Translations under genes and position numbers: made by a program
Shown: one piece after another, positions 52,724 through 64,000 of the stretch
Numbering within the stretch: position 1 is the stretch's first letter
How the letters are laid out: each line of letters opens with the position of its first letter
The notes under the pieces: model-generated
The model's input: only the letters and a program-made list of their open reading frames with translations
Database searches by the model: none
What the model was told of the DNA's origin: nothing
From: Lepisosteus oculatus
Taxonomy: Eukaryota; Chordata; Actinopteri; Semionotiformes; Lepisosteidae
Assembly: GCF_040954835.1 (NCBI RefSeq)
Contig: NW_027168320.1
Span: 399,501 to 463,500, forward strand
Length of the DNA stretch: 64,000 nt
Reading direction: 5' to 3'

Positions 52724-54066
52724 AAAGGATGAGTCAAAGTAACGTCTAATCGGATTAGTTTCCTTAGAGCTGGTTCAGAGTTTGCTCAAGAGTTTACCTT
52801 TCACAGATGCGCAAAGAAGAATGTTGGGGGTGCACGCTTCAAGGTGCCTTACAGCTGTAGGGAGTGATTCGAGACGATTCGTGGTGTGTGCTCGTTCCCA
52901 TATACCATACGCCCCGGGGTGCAGTGCTAGGATGACGTACAATACCGCTTGGGCACGTAACGGCGTTATATGCAAGTGCGGGACGTGAGGGTTTTCGTTT
53001 GTTCATTTTGTTTTGCTCGGCTTTGCTTTGTTTCGTGGTCAAGAGGCGTAAGGTAAGTCGTAATCCAGGGAGAACACTGGTGGCAAACAGTCCGAGGTGA
53101 GAGGCGAGCTCCAAAGTCGAAAAGGCAGAAGGGGAGTCCAATATCCAGAATAAACGAGGTAATGGAAAAAACGCCAGGTAGAGCTCTCAAGGAGTAGACT
53201 CAATACCAGCGAGAAGCTGGTAAAAATAGCACTGCGTACCGCACGGTGGAGTGTGTGCAGGTGGGTTAACTCGTGCGGCGGCGTTTGTTAATAATCACCT
53301 GCTGCTGGTGCTGTTTAGATTGCTTAAGAGTTGGTCTTAACTGCCTGGCGGTCATGACAAGCTCCTCTTTAAGCTGTGGTTTAGTTTTGCATTCATGTGT
53401 TTCTAGAGCAGTTATTTATGGGGGTGGGTGGGTCTTTCACAGAGGCTCAGGACAAATCCCCTGCATGAAAGTCTACTGTGTGCGTTCAAACAGTCACAGG
53501 TCAAGAGCCAGGCAGGAGGACAATGGACAGAAGAAGCAACAAACTAAAAATAAAAGAACGAATATGAAAAAGCCACCATCTTTTTCTTTTTGACATTTTC
53601 CGACTTTCATGCAAGCCAGGACAAAGTTGCTCGTAGCTACTTGTGGATTCAAATAATCTATCGAGTGCTTTGATGAGTTTTTGCAATTTGATTGTCGTCC
53701 TGTCAGCCTGTTTCTGTTTTTTTTTTTCAATCTAGTGATGGAAAGTAAGAGGGAAATGATGGAGCAATCAATAACCGCTCCGGAAAAATGGCAGAAAGAA
53801 ATGGCCCGTCACTAAGGACATTTGTGAAGCAGAGGAGTGACATCACCACAAAGGCGACTTATTCTGCTGATCGTTTTGGTGAATAATGATTGAAGCGTGT
53901 GAAGAGAAAGGTAGCTGCGTCAGCATGCTTAGGCTGCAAAGGATAAAGCAAAGGTTTACTCCATGCTGAAAAGAGAAGAAAAGAAGCACAACGTTTCGGC
54001 TGTGGAGCCTTCTGCGCCATCTTCTTTAGCGATGGTGATGATGTTTACATTGGAAAAACTGAGACA

Positions 54067-54114
54067 CGCATACCAGAGAAGCTCGAACCACCAACTTTTC
54101 AGCACCACAGAGTC
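54067..54114 (-). pseudogene. tRNA-Asn relic with internal deletion
   Basis: Mirror of 42165-42238, but about 28 nt covering the D and anticodon arms are missing. Only the acceptor 5' strand and the T-arm side remain. Confidence 0.7.
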
Positions 54115-54357
54115 TGACAGTCTTTTGTGCGCCCTACATTTGCAGGTTTATGGTCAAAGAAAACAATCACTTGCGCTTCTTGCAGCCGGCAATCTTTTTC
54201 CACTGACAACCAAGAAATGGATTTAATCTTTCACAAGCTGTATGGATTTCTTCAAAAACAAGTTATTCCAGAAAGGAAATTAATTCTTGCATTAAACTGA
54301 ACCAAGCTGTACATGTTTGTCTGAAATGAGACATTCGGCACAACAAGACACGGAGAG

Positions 54358-54431
54358 AGGCACCGCTGGTATTCAGACCCAGGATCGCCTGCTTACTAGG
54401 CAGGCACTTTAAGCCACTAGGGAACAGCGCC
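54358..54431 (-). tRNA. tRNA-Thr(AGT), mirror copy
   Basis: A 74 nt tRNA-Thr with acceptor GGCGCTG/CGGTGCC fully paired and anticodon arm perfect with AGT. The T loop reads TCTGAAT and the T stem has one mismatch, so box B is weakened. It is better preserved than the partner at 41850. Confidence 0.78.
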
Positions 54432-54918
54432 AGCAGAGCACCGCGCTTTTACAGACACTTGGACACATCTGCGCTCGGTGTGCACTTAACATAATCTCTG
54501 AGCCCGTTGCCTCTTTCCCATTTAATAGCAGAACTGACGCCAAGAGAAATGATGAGAAATGGCATTTATCTGGCACTTCTCATGTCCAAGGAGCTCAATG
54601 CCCTTGACACCTCCCCAAGGCGACAGAGCTGTGCATTCTTTGGCGACAACATTTTTTCTTTTGTTTTATTTCTATACTTATTGATAAAAAAAAACGATAT
54701 GTCATGTACTGTAAGGGAAATGTCTCTTTTCATGGGGAAAGCTAGCACCAGCAAATGTTGTGTTTAGAAGAAGTGATTTAACATGACACGTGACCTAACA
54801 TACCGGAGCAAAAGCTCACCCAGCAAGCCCTGCTTTACTTCTACAGGAGAGAAGTAGAGTCTGCAAGATGTTCAGCTGGGTAGCTATGTCAGCATGCCTC
54901 GGCTGCAAAGGAACAAGT

Positions 54919-55061
54919 AATAGGTTTATTGCATGCTGAAAAGAGAAGAAAGAAAACACAATGTTTCGGCCGTGAGGTCTTCTCACACCTGAAGAAGCCT
55001 CACACCTGTAAAAGGTTCCATGGTTTTTTTTTCTTCTCTTTTCAACATGGAATACACCTAT
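54919..55061. repeat. Fold-back repeat with GAAACGTTGTG motif, mirror copy
   Basis: Mirror of 41231-41373 with the same inverted ends. The core here reads, on the minus strand, CTTCAGGTGTGAGAAGACC and GGCCGAAACATTGTG. Confidence 0.6.
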
Positions 55062-55302
55062 TGTCTGCAAAATGTGACAATTTCACGGTGTTTTGGAAGA
55101 AAACCTTTTTTCTTTGAATTCAAAATCAATCGGAATTTCAGCACGACACATCAACACTTTTTCTGTTTTAAGGAGATGATATTTTAAACCTGATAAAAAT
55201 AGTAGGAAACACAAGTTTCTTGCTGTGAAAATTTAGATGGGGAAGTGTACTACTGGTAGCAGTGTAGAGCTCTCTGTGGTGGAGTGAAAGTGCACGTTCT
55301 AT

Positions 55303-55375
55303 GGGCCAGTGGCGTAATGGATAACGCGTCTGACTTCGGATCAGAAGATTGTAGGTTCGAGTCCTGCCTGGCTCG
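55303..55375 (+). tRNA. tRNA-Arg(TCG)
   Basis: A complete 73 nt tRNA-Arg with acceptor GGGCCAG/CTGGCTC, anticodon TCG, T stem GTAGG/CCTGC with loop TTCGAGT and discriminator G. TTTT follows within 10 nt. It decodes CGA and CGG. It is the intact partner of 40918. Confidence 0.95.
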
Positions 55376-56276
55376 TGAGGCTTTTAAACCTCTCAGGTTT
55401 CTCGGTAACAGGTTGCCGTCATGTATATGAACTATAGAAAAGCATTTGCCACAACCCGTAAATTAGCACGCAAGTGTGGGCTAGTTAACACAGAACTGTA
55501 TGGAGATCATCTCCAGCTCCGAGCTCAATTGCAATGAAAAAACATGCAGAACAGAACTGGAGAGCAGCTGAATTTGTGCTCAGTAGGGTTGGGAGGACTC
55601 AGCATTGCTATTGTTCTAATTGGCATGAACTGCAGGGGATCTGAATCAGAACATGTCAGTTAGTTCGATCATTGCGTCAATATGTAGGCCACGTTAATAT
55701 AGAATTATTACTTTGTCTGTCTCGTCTTTGTATATAGCTGAATGTCCCTGACAATTTCATGTTAGTTTTTAAGAACGACATTGGTGCTAATATATACATA
55801 TATAGCATATAAGGAACACGTAAAAGTTGAGTCCATGCTGAAAAGATAAGAAAACCGCCACAAGGTTTCATCTTGGAATAAATCTTTACTTGTTGTTTTG
55901 CAGCCTACCCATTCTGACCTAACTCCTCCCTTGAAATTCCCTAACAGATAAGGGTACGTAACGGCTCATGCGATGCTCAGTTGCAATTTGTCCCAAAACA
56001 AACAAGAACAGCAGCTGAGGGTTTGAGTTTGAACATGCACTGTATTAAAGCAGCTTTTATTTCCATTGATAAATGCTAGATATTCCTACAGAGATTCTCC
56101 AGGTGAGTAAGCGATTCCTGTTCCTATTTCTATTTCTATTTCATATATATATACAGTATATATACAGTATTATACTATTATTATATAATTCGTTACACTG
56201 TGGCTGTGTTGTGTGTGTTAAGCTGCTGTTGCACTGCAATTTCCCTCACGGGATCAATAAAGTATCTATCTATAAG

Positions 56277-56480
56277 AAGACATTACCAACAACGACCACA
56301 AGATGGAGATATTGTCTAGACATTACCAACAACGACCACAAGATGGAGATATTGTCCAAAGAGGCAAGAAGGGCAAAGCCGCGATAAGGTAAAATCATTT
56401 TTTGTAAGAGATTGCTGTCAGAATGCACATCCGTATCCCAAACAGAATCTCTAGTAAAATATGATCATTTGTGAAACAGG
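56277..56480 (+). repeat. Repeat with tandem 37 bp motif, copy 1
   Basis: ACATTACCAACAACGACCAC plus 17 nt is present twice in tandem (56279 and about 56316), followed by GGCAAGAAGGGCAAAGCCGCG and GAGATTGCTGTCAGAATGCAC. The same composite is at 60160-60370, and its second half is also at 61310-61430. No coding potential. The family is unknown to me. Confidence 0.7.
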
Positions 56481-58029
56481 CAAATGAGTGTCTACTACAA
56501 TATGATTGCTACAGATGCAGCCATTCAAAATGCGCGGGCGAGACCGCATTATTTTCCGGTACGCTGTACGCAGTCTACCGCGAGTTACCGGTAAATACCG
56601 CGAGTTACCGGTAAATTCCGCTAGCAAAATAATAGCATCCGGAATTTCCGCAAGGTGGAGCTAATAAAGCTCAACTTCTCATGTTTGAGCTGTAGCCATC
56701 AAAGTCTTTAATGAAGATATTACTAATAGTATTAATAATAAATGACCTTGGACAAGCTGTAAACTCAAAGTATTGCCCTGGTCCACATTATTTTTTTCAC
56801 TGACCTTCTTTGTAAAAGTAACACCACAGCATTTCGCAATCACGCATTTTTTTCCAATCATGCAAAGTACAGTAATTTTTGAGAATCGATTCACCATGCC
56901 TTTCACATGCTCATAAAAGAGATTGATTTAGGAACATAAACATATTACCGTATGCAAACTGTACTGTATACAGTTTGTATATGTATATGTATATGTATAT
57001 TTAATGTCTTAACTGTGCCCGTTTAAGTATTGAATATTTATATGGAATTTTACCACTGAAGGGAAATCTTAGTGCCTGAGCATAAAAAGAATAGGAGCGT
57101 AATGCAACGCGTGTGAAGGCCATAAACGATATTAATTTTGGAACATAAACATACAGTATATGGCTGGTCTCGGTACTTTAAAGAAAACATACACGAAACA
57201 TGGTTTCATTATGACCAGAATCGGTCTTGAGATATTTTTAACTTGATTTACAGTATTTGAGAGGTATGTCTTGACACCGATACTACGTAAATACTCCTCA
57301 CGTATATGTTTCTAGGTTTATATTATGCATTTCATACGGTCAAATTGCTTTTGAGCAACTGATAAGAAGCGCGAAACGGTATGCCCAGGGCGTTTTAGTT
57401 TTTGTTTTGTTTTAATGCAGTGCAGTGGATTGATTAGAGATATCAAGTACATACAAGTCATTTTTTAAATGTTGTAGTTCGTCTTGTAAAAATGTTACGA
57501 GTACATCATCTGTCAACAATTACACAGGTTCTGTTTCCATATTGCGGTTTTTGGTTACGTAATACTATTTTCTAATTTCACGTTGTGAATATATGATTTG
57601 GGCAAACAGAGCCGCAAAGAAGTACATTATGGGTTGTTGTTGTTTTTTTGCAGTTTTATCTAAAATAAGCGATGCTTAAACCTTTGTCTGATTCTTGTGA
57701 AACTATCCACACGACAGTTACCTAGGAGTTGACTTCAGTGATGTCACTGATGGGATGTTTCTAAAAATCCATCCTCTGTAAAACATCTTCTCTAGTTGTT
57801 CTGCATATGTATTCGCTAATGAAGCTGTGTGTTCTGAGCCTGGTTCTCTACATTTCTGTATGAACCAGCTTAGAGGGCTAAAGACAGCTTGTGTTTAAAT
57901 TGAGTGTAAGGTAATTTATGCTTCTAAAGTCATGGTCAGCATTTATTATTGTACTGTGCTGTAAACTTCTTCTGTGCCTAATTACATTATTTTATAGTCG
58001 ATAATGTTTCTGTAGTGCTTTTTCAGCCC

Positions 58030-58110
58030 TCAGCATGTGACTGCGCTGGTGGTGCTGTGGGTTAGGTTCCTGACTCCTATGTCACATGGTCTGTGGTTGA
58101 ATCTCATGGA
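58030..58110 (+). repeat. tRNA-like SINE-type segment, copy 2
   Basis: Same element as 5805-5880 (GCTGGTGGTGCTGTGGGTTAGG..TGGTTGAATCTC), embedded in the same flanks (TCGATAATGTTTCTGTAGTGC before, AACAAACATTTCTTTGAAAA after). Confidence 0.45.
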
Positions 58111-58341
58111 ACTATGACTTTAATTTTTAACAAACATTTCTTTGAAAAAATGAAACATTTCCCTTGGTCAGAGATTAAATAAAACCTCACTCGCATCAAA
58201 ACAAATTTATATTTCTAAATATCACAACATGATCGAATTTACGTCTTTTTAATAACAATGAATAGTCACCTATGCGTTACAAAATAAACATTTATATTGA
58301 TTTGAATCGAGTTTTGATTTAAATCGTAAACGCGTGTTTAA

Positions 58342-61300
58342 AGGCGATATACTGTATAAAAGCGCTGATTCTTATGGAATGTGTTTGGCCGGGGATTCAA
58401 AAAAAATATTTTTTTTAATCGCGTATCTAAGGAAAATTGCAGTATAACTTTGTTCATGCACAAACAGTGGCATGTTACATTATAATTTGGGTGTCTCCTC
58501 TTGCCAGAAAGCTCTAAATTGGATTTTGAGTGCGGTTTTTGACTTTTTCTAAATTGCAACCCATAAATAAAGCTGATACAGTTTAGACTTACTGTATTCT
58601 AAACTGTATTACAACATCACATTGGACAATGCAACGTAAATTGCAAAAATGCACTTGGAATCTGTCCAAGCCCTACTACGAAAATTATTAAAACTGCGAC
58701 ACTTATCATTCATCTTTAAATAAACTTTATTTTATATAGCGTTTTAAGCGAATAGGTAATTAGATTGCTCATAAACCTAATCGCTTTTTCTACATAAACA
58801 CAGCGTGATTGCTCTCTGAAAATGCTTTTTTCTTTATATTTAGGCTCAGATTTCAACTATAGATTGTATTATTATAAACTTTCTTGGAAAAATGTCTTTT
58901 ATGTAAACCATGTTTGCTATTAATTCATTTAGGGCTAAAATACGTTCATTGTCTTCCAATCGAGTCGAGTTGACATTGGAAGCTTGCCACGCCCGGACTG
59001 TTACACCAACGCATTAGCATGTTGAAGCGATTTCATTGAGGAGGCCATCTACTAGTTAACACTGTACTTCCTACTTTGAAAACACCTGTGAAATTGGTTT
59101 AATTCGTCACAGCCAGCACTCCGGCAGAGAGGGGGGTTGTACTCGTTAATGTCTGATGACATACAAGTGGAAAGATTACAGATTTTAATCGTTTTTTTTT
59201 CTGAACCAGGGAAAATCTGATCATGTTTCTCTATAACAATAATAAAAAACTTTATTTTAAATTATTTTACATATCCCGCTTGCACATCGCACGACTTTAA
59301 TAAATCTATTCTTTATTAATACTAAATAAATAATACTAAAAATACTACAGCAAAGAGGTCACTTGATTTTTGGAATAATTCCAAATAGCACAATGATCCA
59401 CTGGCATTCCTGAAGTCTGTTTAGTGCATAATCTTCCAAATACAATCACTAAGCAATTATAAGAATTATACCATCCTATTTCTTTGTGATGTCCTGTAAA
59501 AACTAAACCTATTTTTATAAGGCTTTTACTCAAAAGGTTTCCAAACACACAAAGCATTTGTGAAGTACTATAGTATTTCTAAAGGTTACTGGTACAACAT
59601 CAATCATTAAAGCTTAACAATAAAGTTTAGATTGCTGACTATGGACTAACTACATTAACTAACTGCAATGCAACATTATACATTTTACAAGAATATCTGG
59701 TTGAATTCTTGCATTTGTAGCCAATTTAATGCGAGAGAAATAAGCCAATTTAATTATTTCACAAAAAATAATGTAATATAAAATGGATGTTTTTAACTTT
59801 ATTGTAGTGTTTTAGAAACTAATATGTCTTTCAAAATGGTTGTTTTTCACTCCTAGGAATGAAAGCTGTTGTTATATGATGTTTATTTTCAAATTTGGAA
59901 AAATCAAAGGATTCTAGCTTTCTCCCCTTGCAGGCATCGGACACAGAGAACCTCATGGTTTTCCTAAAAATCATTTTTTATGTTCCCTGGTGTTCCAAAC
60001 TTAGTTTTAATTTGTTATTATGTTAAAAACAGGGTAATAAATTTCTAATTGGACTATAAATAATGTCATATTGTCTGCTATAAAACTGATGTTTTCAACT
60101 CTATTGTAGAGATTCTAGAATCATCTAATAGAGAATTGAAATAAAAAAAGGGCATAAGAAAACATTACCAACAACGACCACAAGATGGAGATATTGTCTA
60201 GACATTACCAACAACGACCACAAGATGGAGATATTGTCCAAAAAGGCAAGAAGGGCAAAGCCGCGATAAGGTAAAATCATTTTTTGAAAGAGATTGCTGT
60301 CAGAATGCACAACTGAATCCCAAACAGAATCTCTAGTCAAATATGATCATTTGTGAAACAGGCAAATGAGTCTCTCAGGTGCCCATTGCTCATTTTCAGA
60401 CACATTTATGCAATACTTTCACCATGCGTTGAGCAATAGGGATTAAAGATACCAGAGGTAAGGTTTAAAAGTGATTCTGAGGTGCAACACATCAGCAATA
60501 CAGCTAGGCATCTGAAATGCGGGGTTTGAGAGCCCTTCAGGGAACACCGTACCCTAAAGGTACCAGAAGTCCAGTAGTATAAGCATTAAGTCACTGTCAC
60601 CCCTGTTACAATGTGATTGCTACATATCTTCATTTCTTTGGTTTTTAAGGAGTAAGAGTGCAGGGGGTCTAAATCTGCGATCCAGTGTGTTGAAGTATTT
60701 CACAACATTACCTGTAGCCCGTATGGAAATAAATACTAATTCTGATTATTGCCCTGGGCATGTACCAATAAATCACTGAGCATATATATATATATCACTG
60801 TGTTGAAGCTAGAGACCTGTATGTAATATTATGGTGCTAAAATGTCATTTTCACATATATTAATGTAATAAATGATTGCTTATGCTTTATAAACAAATCT
60901 AATTAAAATAAATGATTAAGTTTTGTATTTATCTTGTACCATAGAACATGATTTTCTTTGTATTTCAAGCCCACAAAGTGTCCAAATGACGCACTACATG
61001 ATATAAGGAAGATTATCACATGCATATCGGTATTATCTTTCTTATGAAAATGCATTCCTTTCATTACCTTTTACTTTTTAAAATGAACTCAAATTGTGTA
61101 TAATGTAATAATTTAAGTAGAAGTGCTTCACTGCTCTATGCCGTCTGGAAATAAATCCTCAGACTACTTACTGCCCTGGGCATGTACCAATAAATTACAG
61201 GAGCACATCTATATATCACTGCGTTGAAGCAGGAGACACACAATCACTGCAAACACATCCTAAATACAGTGTTCTAGCACCTTTGACCTCATCCAGAACA

Positions 61301-61570
61301 TATCATTTCTTGAAAGGGATTGCTGTCCGAATGCACATCTGAATCCCAAACAGAATCTCTAGTAAAATACGATCATTTGTGAAACAGGCAAATGACTGTC
61401 TCAGGGGCCCATTCCTCATTCTCAAGACACATGTATGCAGTACGTACACCATGCATTGAGCAATAGGGATTAAAGACACCACAGCTAAGGTGAGAAGTCA
61501 TTCTGACTATATTCTAAAATATTGGACTCATATTCTTATGATGGCAGACATGATGCTGCGTTTAAAACCG
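58342..61570. other. AT-rich gene-free region
   Basis: About 3.2 kb with low GC, short microsatellites such as ATATATATAT near 60782, and diverged repeats (60160-60370; 60700-60790 resembling 61140-61240; 61310-61430). Longest open frames are about 70 codons without recognisable motifs. I see no gene. Confidence 0.6.
60160..60370 (+). repeat. Repeat with tandem 37 bp motif, copy 2
   Basis: Near-identical to 56277-56480, including the doubled 37 bp motif. A third, partial copy without the doublet lies at 61310-61430 (GGGATTGCTGTCCGAATGCAC). Confidence 0.7.
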
Positions 61571-61831
61571 GGGTTAATGGACATTATATGACTGTCAATT
61601 CTGTTTTGTTTTGGAGACTCTTGGCTGCCTATATGGTACACTGCAGCGTGAAGGAATTATTTTCCAAAACTGTGTCAGCTCAAAAGTTGTAAGAGAACCT
61701 CTCCAGCTGCTTTAACTCTCTTCATTTTTGTCATTTAATTGTCTGTCGGCACTATGTGGCAGCGTTGCATGACAACCCCTCTCACCACGGAAAGGAACCT
61801 AACAGCTTTGGTAAGAGAGGAGAAAAGGACC

Positions 61832-61905
61832 TGGCCAGTAAGGGGCACGAACCCGTGACTTTGGCGTTATTAGCACCATGCTCTAACCAACTGAGCTAAC
61901 CGGCC
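61832..61905 (-). tRNA. tRNA-Ile(AAT)
   Basis: A 74 nt tRNA-Ile with acceptor GGCCGGT/ACTGGCC, anticodon AAT, discriminator A and a good D arm (TAGCTCAGTTGGTTAGAGC). The T loop is TTCGTGC and one T-stem pair is lost. TTTT follows within 10 nt. Its left flank is a module also found next to tRNA-Ser(TGA) at 44508. Confidence 0.85.
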
Positions 61906-62164
61906 TCACGACAGTGGTTCTCTCTGTGCTGCAAAAAATCGAACTCAGGGAATTTCTTTTGCCCTCCTTTGAATAGAAAGCCGTGTAATTCAGTGTACGG
62001 GCTTTCTCATGCAGTTTCATGGTTCTTGTAACCCAAATCCTACACTGGCCTGAAGTGCCCCCCATTTCACAGAATTTTTCAGCTGATTTAAAATGTACCT
62101 AAAGGAGAAGCATTATTGAAGACGATCAATTACCAAGAGCTTTTGTCAAAGGTTTTGGTGGTAA

Positions 62165-62440
62165 TTTTTAATGACCACAGAGCGATGTGACCTCGGTTTT
62201 ACATCTCATCCAAAAGACAGCGCCCTTTTACAACACAGTGTCTCCGTCACTATACTGGGGCATTGGGACCCGCACAGACCTCAGGGTGAGCGCCCCACCG
62301 CCGGCACCATTAACACCGCTTCCAGCTGGAAGCTTTGTTTTTCCCTGTAGCTCACCCTCATCCGGGTACTGACCTGGCTCACACCTGCTTAGCTTCAGTG
62401 GGTTTTCAGTTGCGAGTTGCAAGGGGATGCAAGTGATGGA
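62165..62440 (+). repeat. SINE-like repeat
   Basis: A non-coding segment containing CACAGAGCGATGTGACCTCGG, GGGGCATTGGGACC and GGGTACTGACCTGGCTCACACC, the last resembling the reverse complement of the 5S-like piece at 38600. It looks like a dispersed vertebrate SINE; I cannot name the family. The rest of 61906-62461 has no gene. Confidence 0.5.
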
Positions 62441-62461
62441 GCAGCTAGCTGCAAAAGCCAC

Positions 62462-62532
62462 TGCATTGGCGGGGAATCAAAGCCGAGCCTCCCGCGTGGC
62501 AGGCGAGAATTCTACCACTGAACCACCAATGC
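62462..62532 (-). tRNA. tRNA-Gly(GCC), T arm decayed
   Basis: A 71 nt tRNA-Gly with perfect acceptor and anticodon arms (anticodon GCC), but the T arm reads TCGGCTTTGATTCCCCG, with mismatches and C56 lost. TTTT follows within 10 nt. It shares flanks with the 16814 gene. Confidence 0.78.
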
Positions 62533-62545
62533 TCAGAACCCGGGC

Positions 62546-62745
62546 CTTCAAAAAAGACGCTTTTTTGGTGCTCTGTGCAAAAAGCGTCGACATCTGCTTC
62601 CAGCTGTAAAATGCCATTCGCGGACGCTGAAGAACTTATTTGCAAGGGAGCGGGTACAAGCAATTTGGCATTTTAAAACCACCAGGAACACCGAACAGGC
62701 GCGCTTCTTTGCTTGCGCCGAAACACAACGACAGGAGGTGGACAA
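62546..62745 (+). repeat. Dispersed module with 10 bp hairpin, copy 2
   Basis: Almost identical to 9308-9509, including the GACGCTTTTT/AAAAAGCGTC hairpin (62556-62588). Confidence 0.75.
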
Positions 62746-62768
62746 CGTAGTCGGCAGGATTCGAACCT
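62746..62768 (-). pseudogene. tRNA-Ser 3'-end fragment at a junction, copy 2
   Basis: Same truncated tRNA-Ser end and same join as 9510-9532. The following 62769-63290 is the Arg-flank module also at 9533-10080 and 47930-48470 and has no gene. Confidence 0.75.
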
Positions 62769-63489
62769 CTTTCTGTCTATTATATACTAAATGTTCTCGT
62801 ATGTCTCTTGTTTGTATAGAACTGAATGTCCCTGACAATGTACTGTTAGTTTTAATTGAAGAACGGCATTTGTGTTCAAATATATCAGACAAGTTTACGT
62901 AACTGCTCATGCGACACTCAGTTGTAATTAGTCAAGAAATAAAGTCGAACAACAGCTGCGGGTTTGATTCTGAACGTATCAGATTGCAGCACCTTTTACT
63001 TCCATTGACAAATGATAGAGATTCGAAGAGAGATCCTTCAGACCAGCAAGCAAACCCACGGCTATTTCGGTTTTCTATCTAGGCAACGTTGGTGTCTGCA
63101 ATAGCATACATGAAAGCGTGATGCAATTTCTGTGGCTAAATTTGTTGCACGTCATGCACAGTAAGAGTGTTTCTAACACCAAATAAAAAGTCAACAATTA
63201 GCGATCACGCCTTCTCCTCAGTTAACCCACTGAAACCCTTGCTGTTAACAGTTCTTTAATGCATGCTTTACGAGCACCTACATATTGTGTCGGTTCTTTC
63301 AGTTTTATTCATTAGGTTTTCAAAGGCATAAGTAGAACACCAGAGGTGCGAACGCAAGATGTGTGGTTATCTGAAGAACTCATTTCCATGGCAGCGGGGC
63401 CAAGCTATTTAGTGTTTTTATAGTACCAGGGAAGGAGAAGCGGCACTTCACCTTTGCCGCGCAGGCACAAGGAGACGTGCGGCAGACGC

Positions 63490-63571
63490 CATAGTCGGCA
63501 AGATTTGAACCTGCATGGGGAGTCCCCAACGGATTTCGAGTCCATCGCCTTAACCACTCGGCCACGACTAC
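63490..63571 (-). tRNA. tRNA-Ser(CGA) on a Ser(TGA)-type body
   Basis: A complete 82 nt tRNA-Ser with acceptor GTAGTCG/CGACTAT, anticodon arm ATGGA CTCGAAA TCCGT with anticodon CGA, and T stem GCAGG/CTTGC with loop TTCAAAT. The body is that of the window's Ser(TGA)/(AGA) family; only one anticodon base differs. It decodes UCG. Confidence 0.88.
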
Positions 63572-63579
63572 AGCGAGTT

Positions 63580-63990
63580 CACCATCGCCGCATTCCTCCT
63601 TTAATCTAACACGGAGTGCGACGTGGCTGCGGAAACCTTTTCAAAGTCGCTCTCCGTTAAAAAAAAATAATACCTTTGACAAAATACGTGCCGGCAGACA
63701 GACACGCCTCAGAGGGTTTAAGGCTGGCTTCATGTCGGAATGATAAAGTCTCCCCGTCCGGACATGAAAATGCCACTTTGTTACACACAAAAAAAGAATC
63801 AACAACAGAGAAATGCCCACAAGCATTTGAAAAGCCGCACCACGTCGCACTTGAAATAGCTCTTACATTAGTGGTAGACGCAGGAATCGCATTTTTATTT
63901 ACGCTCTTACCAACGCGATGGAAAGCAAAACAAAGCAAAGCAGAGCAAAACAAAACGAACAAACGAAAACCCTGCACATAACGCCGTTAC
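63580..63990 (+). repeat. Ser-tRNA flanking module, copy 5
   Basis: Same module as 1005-1440, running to near the window end and joining the GTTACGTGCCCAAG segment also seen at 43365. No gene. Confidence 0.7.
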
Positions 63991-64000
63991 GTGCCCAAGT

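Larger units (their letters stand above)
52728..58341 (-). repeat. Inverted repeat IR2, right arm (about 5.6 kb)
   Basis: Mirror of 36693-43591, shorter because the Ser(TGA) segment is absent. It contains a decayed Asn, Thr(AGT) and Arg(TCG). Unique to this side is 56160-56500 with a tandem 37 bp motif. Gaps (52728-54066, 54432-55302, 55376-58029) contain no gene that I can support. Confidence 0.85.

Noticed and set aside
1-64000. CRISPR arrays, bacterial operons, or plasmid or phage features
   Set aside because: The window has eukaryotic small-RNA genes and retroelements throughout; the tandem repeats are either a 1.7 kb gene unit or a 43 bp viral leader repeat, without spacer-repeat structure.

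Overview
The window looks like nuclear DNA of a fish-like vertebrate, most likely a ray-finned fish. The evidence is eukaryotic tRNA genes with internal A and B boxes and no encoded CCA, vertebrate U4 snRNA genes, an L2-type LINE, a Tc1 transposon and two vertebrate-type endogenous retroviruses. The species cannot be read from the sequence. I see no host protein-coding gene. Apart from retroelement and transposon remnants, the open frames are short and sit in repeats.

Layout. An L2 LINE fragment (1-718) is followed by a large inverted repeat, IR1 (arms 1086-6435 and 11192-16545, spacer 6436-11191). Its arms carry mirrored Met-like, Ala, Pro, Phe-relic, Val, His, Glu and Val tRNA genes. The spacer carries Ser(GCT), Thr, an Asn relic, Arg(ACG) and Ser relics. 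From 16550 to 22798 there is a tandem array of a 1.683-1.686 kb unit, each full unit holding a U4 snRNA gene and most an oppositely oriented tRNA-Gly(TCC). The fourth U4 gene is cut in its 3' stem-loop by retroelement ERV-A (22799-27693). ERV-A is cut by the poly(A) end of a LINE on the minus strand (27694-28249), and that LINE is interrupted by ERV-B (28254-36619). ERV-B is full length, with 410 bp LTRs and an ATAC target duplication.

A second inverted repeat, IR2 (36693-43591 against 52728-58341), carries Arg(TCG), Thr and Asn loci in both arms and Ser(TGA) in the left arm only. Between its arms lie a Ser(TGA) block, a direct duplicate (44960-50042) of the IR1 spacer segment 6487-11625, tRNA-Arg(CCT), a decayed Tc1 transposase, a second L2 copy and a U4-unit fragment. 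The right end (58342-64000) is AT-rich with diverged repeats, then Ile(AAT), Gly(GCC) and Ser(CGA) loci in reused modules.

The window therefore reads as a Pol III / small-RNA gene neighbourhood built by repeated duplication and inversion of tRNA-bearing modules, with retroelements nested in the U4 array. The points most worth checking are: tRNA bodies carrying a foreign CTT anticodon, the U4 / tRNA-Gly tandem array, rearrangement junctions that fall inside tRNA genes, complementary decay between the two arms of IR1, and the architecture of the two retroelements. All coordinates were read by eye. Percent identities are given only where I counted differences.
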